A stretch of DNA of 64,000 nt from Paraburkholderia acidisoli. Lineage in GTDB: Bacteria > Pseudomonadota > Gammaproteobacteria > Burkholderiales > Burkholderiaceae. Both the position numbers and the translations under genes were made by a program. Shown here in pieces: positions 62,553 through 64,000 of this stretch. The notes under the pieces were generated by a model. The model made no database searches and was not told the origin of the DNA. It worked only from the letters and a program-made list of their open reading frames with translations. Within the stretch, counting starts at the first letter, position 1, and each line of letters opens with the position of its first letter. The DNA is taken from assembly GCF_009789675.1 (NCBI RefSeq), contig NZ_CP046914.1, forward strand, positions 1,054,001 through 1,118,000, written 5' to 3'.

Positions 62553-63101
62553 TCACGACCGCGCGGCCTGTTCGCGCGGCGGATTGATGCGGGTGGGGCC
62601 GACCTTCGCCTCGATCGCCTCGCGCAGCGCGGGGCGCCAGCCCACGCTGAACAGCGCCTCGGCGAGCACGAACAGCGGCCCGATCATGAGGCCGATCACG
62701 TCGTCGACGAACGCGGGCTTGCGGTGCTCCCACGCAATGTGGCCGACGAACTGGAAGATCCAGCCAATCACGAACAGGCCCACGCCCGTGCCGAGCCACG
62801 CCGCCGTGCTCATCGGCGCGACCCAGCCGCCGAACGCCACGCACAGCGCCGACACCACGGCCATCATCAGCCCGAGCGGCACGTCGAGCACGAGATAATA
62901 GAGCGTGGCCGCGCCGAACAGGAGCCACACGGGCGAGACGCTCACGGCACTGCCCGCCGCGCCTACGGCGAACGCGGGACGCGAAAGCAGCACCGCGAGC
63001 GCCAGCACGATCAGCGGAATGCCGACGAAATGCGTACCGATATTGCGCGTATCGCGATGATAGGCGGCGTATTGCGTCAGTTGCTCGGTCAGGTTTCGCA
63101 T
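62553..63101 (-). CDS. Mpo1-like / DUF962 membrane protein
   Basis: 182 residues with four hydrophobic segments. The DUF962 signature is clear: YAAYHRDTRNIGTHFVGIPL near residue 12 and WIFQFVGHIAWEHRKPAFVDD near 110, with the His residues that bind iron in yeast Mpo1, a dioxygenase acting on 2-hydroxy fatty acids. It is an inner-membrane protein. The bacterial role is untested; a lipid alpha-oxidation step is possible. Confidence 0.9.
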   Translation of the reverse strand: MRNLTEQLTQYAAYHRDTRNIGTHFVGIPLIVLALAVLLSRPAFAVGAAGSAVSVSPVWLLFGAATLYYLVLDVPLGLMMAVVSALCVAFGGWVAPMSTAAWLGTGVGLFVIGWIFQFVGHIAWEHRKPAFVDDVIGLMIGPLFVLAEALFSVGWRPALREAIEAKVGPTRINPPREQAARS

Positions 63102-63254
63102 GGGTGCCTCTCTGTCTCCAAAATCATTATGATCGACGGGCGGCCGGGCGCAGACCTTCGCCTGCCCGACAATTGCGGGTTTTCACCCGGGCTGCGCGGG
63201 TTGTTTCGCCGATACAGGCCTGAATCGCGTATGGCCGCCGATTTTCGCCGCTCA

Positions 63255-63319
63255 TTCGCCACCGGTCTTCGCCAACGTTATTCGCCACCAACATCCGCCA
63301 CCAACATTCGCCGCCGACG
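63255..63319 (+). repeat. Five tandem 13-bp repeats
   Basis: Units start at 63255, 63268, 63281, 63294 and 63307, each close to TTCGCCACCAACA. They lie 48 bp before the Crp/Fnr gene. They could be a binding-site array or a slippage repeat that shifts promoter spacing. Confidence 0.75.
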
Positions 63320-63367
63320 TTTCCCGACCCTCCACTCTCGACGCATTGCGCGCTGGCTTCCGACCCG

Positions 63368-64000
63368 ATGACCGTTCCCGCCGATTCTCCGCCCGAACCT
63401 TCCGCCGAACGTTCCATCTCGTCCGACGCCGCGCGAGACGCCCAGCTCGCCCAGGCGCTCGACCGTAGCGCGTGGTTTCGCGCCGCGCCCGCGCCGTTGC
63501 GCGACGCGTTGCGCCACGCGGGCCGCGTGCGCGCGCTCAAGGCGGGCGAGCGCCTTTTCATGCGCGGCGACCCCGACGACGGCCTCTACTGCGTGCTCGA
63601 CGGCGCGGTGCGCGTGGGCGCGGCGGGGATCGGCGGACGCGAGGCGCTGCTGGCCGTGGTCGGCCCGGCGCACTGGTTCGGCGAGATCGCGCTGTTCGAC
63701 GGCGGTGTGCGCACCCACGACGCCTACGCCGAGCGCGACGCGACGCTCTTCCACGTGCCGCGCGCGGCGCTGGCCGCCTTGCTCGACGCGACGCCCGCCT
63801 ATTGGCACGCGTTCGGCGTGTTGCTGGCGCAGAAGCTGCGCCTCGCGTTCGACGCCATCGAGGAGACCGCGCTGCTGCCCGCCGCCGCCCGCGTCGCGCG
63901 CCGCTTGCTGCTGCTCGCCGACGAATACGGCGAAGCCGCCGCGCGCCGCGTCGTGAACGTGCCGCAGGAGCAACTCGCGCTCATGCTCGCGCTGTCGCGC
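63368..64000 (+). CDS. Crp/Fnr family regulator (partial at window end)
   Basis: 211 residues are visible from ATG 63368 and the frame runs off the window. A disordered tail (1-25) is followed by a cyclic-nucleotide-binding jelly roll (about 40-150: LKAGERLFMRGDPDDGLYCV, HWFGEIALFDGG) and the start of the winged helix (VNVPQEQLALMLALSR). There is no N-terminal cysteine cluster, so it is Crp-like rather than Fnr-like. The effector is unknown. Confidence 0.9.
   Translation, partial: MTVPADSPPEPSAERSISSDAARDAQLAQALDRSAWFRAAPAPLRDALRHAGRVRALKAGERLFMRGDPDDGLYCVLDGAVRVGAAGIGGREALLAVVGPAHWFGEIALFDGGVRTHDAYAERDATLFHVPRAALAALLDATPAYWHAFGVLLAQKLRLAFDAIEETALLPAAARVARRLLLLADEYGEAAARRVVNVPQEQLALMLALSR

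Noticed and set aside
1..64000. CRISPR arrays, insertion sequences, prophage, tRNA or rRNA genes
   Set aside because: I saw no regular spacer-repeat array, transposase, phage structural gene or recognisable RNA gene. The iterons and adhesin repeats are the only dense repeats. A tRNA scan would be the decisive check.

Overview
The window is high-GC beta-proteobacterial DNA. The codon bias, the complete hopanoid gene set and the replicon type point to Burkholderiaceae, most likely Paraburkholderia, Caballeronia or Burkholderia. It carries the replication and partition region of a secondary replicon (second chromosome or chromid). The evidence is a plasmid-type Rep_3 initiator, about twenty iterons, DnaA boxes, a parAB operon, and four copies of a TTTATGCGCATAAA parS motif of the kind I recall for Burkholderia chromosome 2. 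The species cannot be fixed from the sequence alone.

Layout. 1-10.9 kb: a lipid-related set (alpha/beta hydrolase, acyl-CoA ligase, DUF1571 protein), a short DsbG-like protein, an outer-membrane barrel protein, a TetR regulator with its SnoaL-like neighbour, a YceI lipoprotein, and kbl-tdh (threonine catabolism) divergent from an XRE-cupin regulator. 10.9-19.4 kb: the maintenance block. It holds a LexA-boxed small gene, a degenerate tyrosine recombinase, a KfrA-like coiled-coil protein with a zinc ribbon, the origin (DnaA box, AT-rich stretch, 22-bp iteron array and dispersed iterons), rep, parB, parA and parS sites. Perfect or near-perfect iterons also lie outside the origin at about 4.1, 4.95 and 12.6 kb, and three DnaA boxes at exact 26-bp steps lie at 21.5 kb.

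19.4-28.0 kb: ArsC-like reductase, GntP permease, FMN reductase, a stress-type protein, a hybrid sensor kinase, and an overlapping REC / CheC / PAS-GGDEF operon. 28.4-33.3 kb: hpnD-hpnE-shc-hpnG, overlapping by 1-4 bp. 33.4-40.4 kb: thioesterase, a Phd/PIN toxin-antitoxin pair, mlaA-hpnN divergent from hpnM, and a phosphodiesterase-like lipoprotein that lacks key metal ligands. 40.5-52.2 kb: a 10.1-kb AIDA-type autotransporter gene with its own heptosyltransferase, bounded by two near-identical terminators. 52.8-59.5 kb: hpnH, ispH, hpnC, hpnB and hpnA, plus an alanine-rich protein. 59.7-64 kb: acylphosphatase, EgtD, RarD, an Mpo1-like protein and the start of a Crp/Fnr regulator.

How the genes fit together. 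HpnC, HpnD and HpnE make squalene, Shc cyclises it, HpnH adds adenosine and HpnG removes adenine. HpnA and HpnB probably act on head-group steps. HpnN, with HpnM and MlaA, probably moves the product to the outer membrane, where the giant heptosylated adhesin also ends up. The maintenance block replicates and segregates the molecule carrying these envelope genes. I found no rRNA, tRNA, CRISPR array or insertion sequence.
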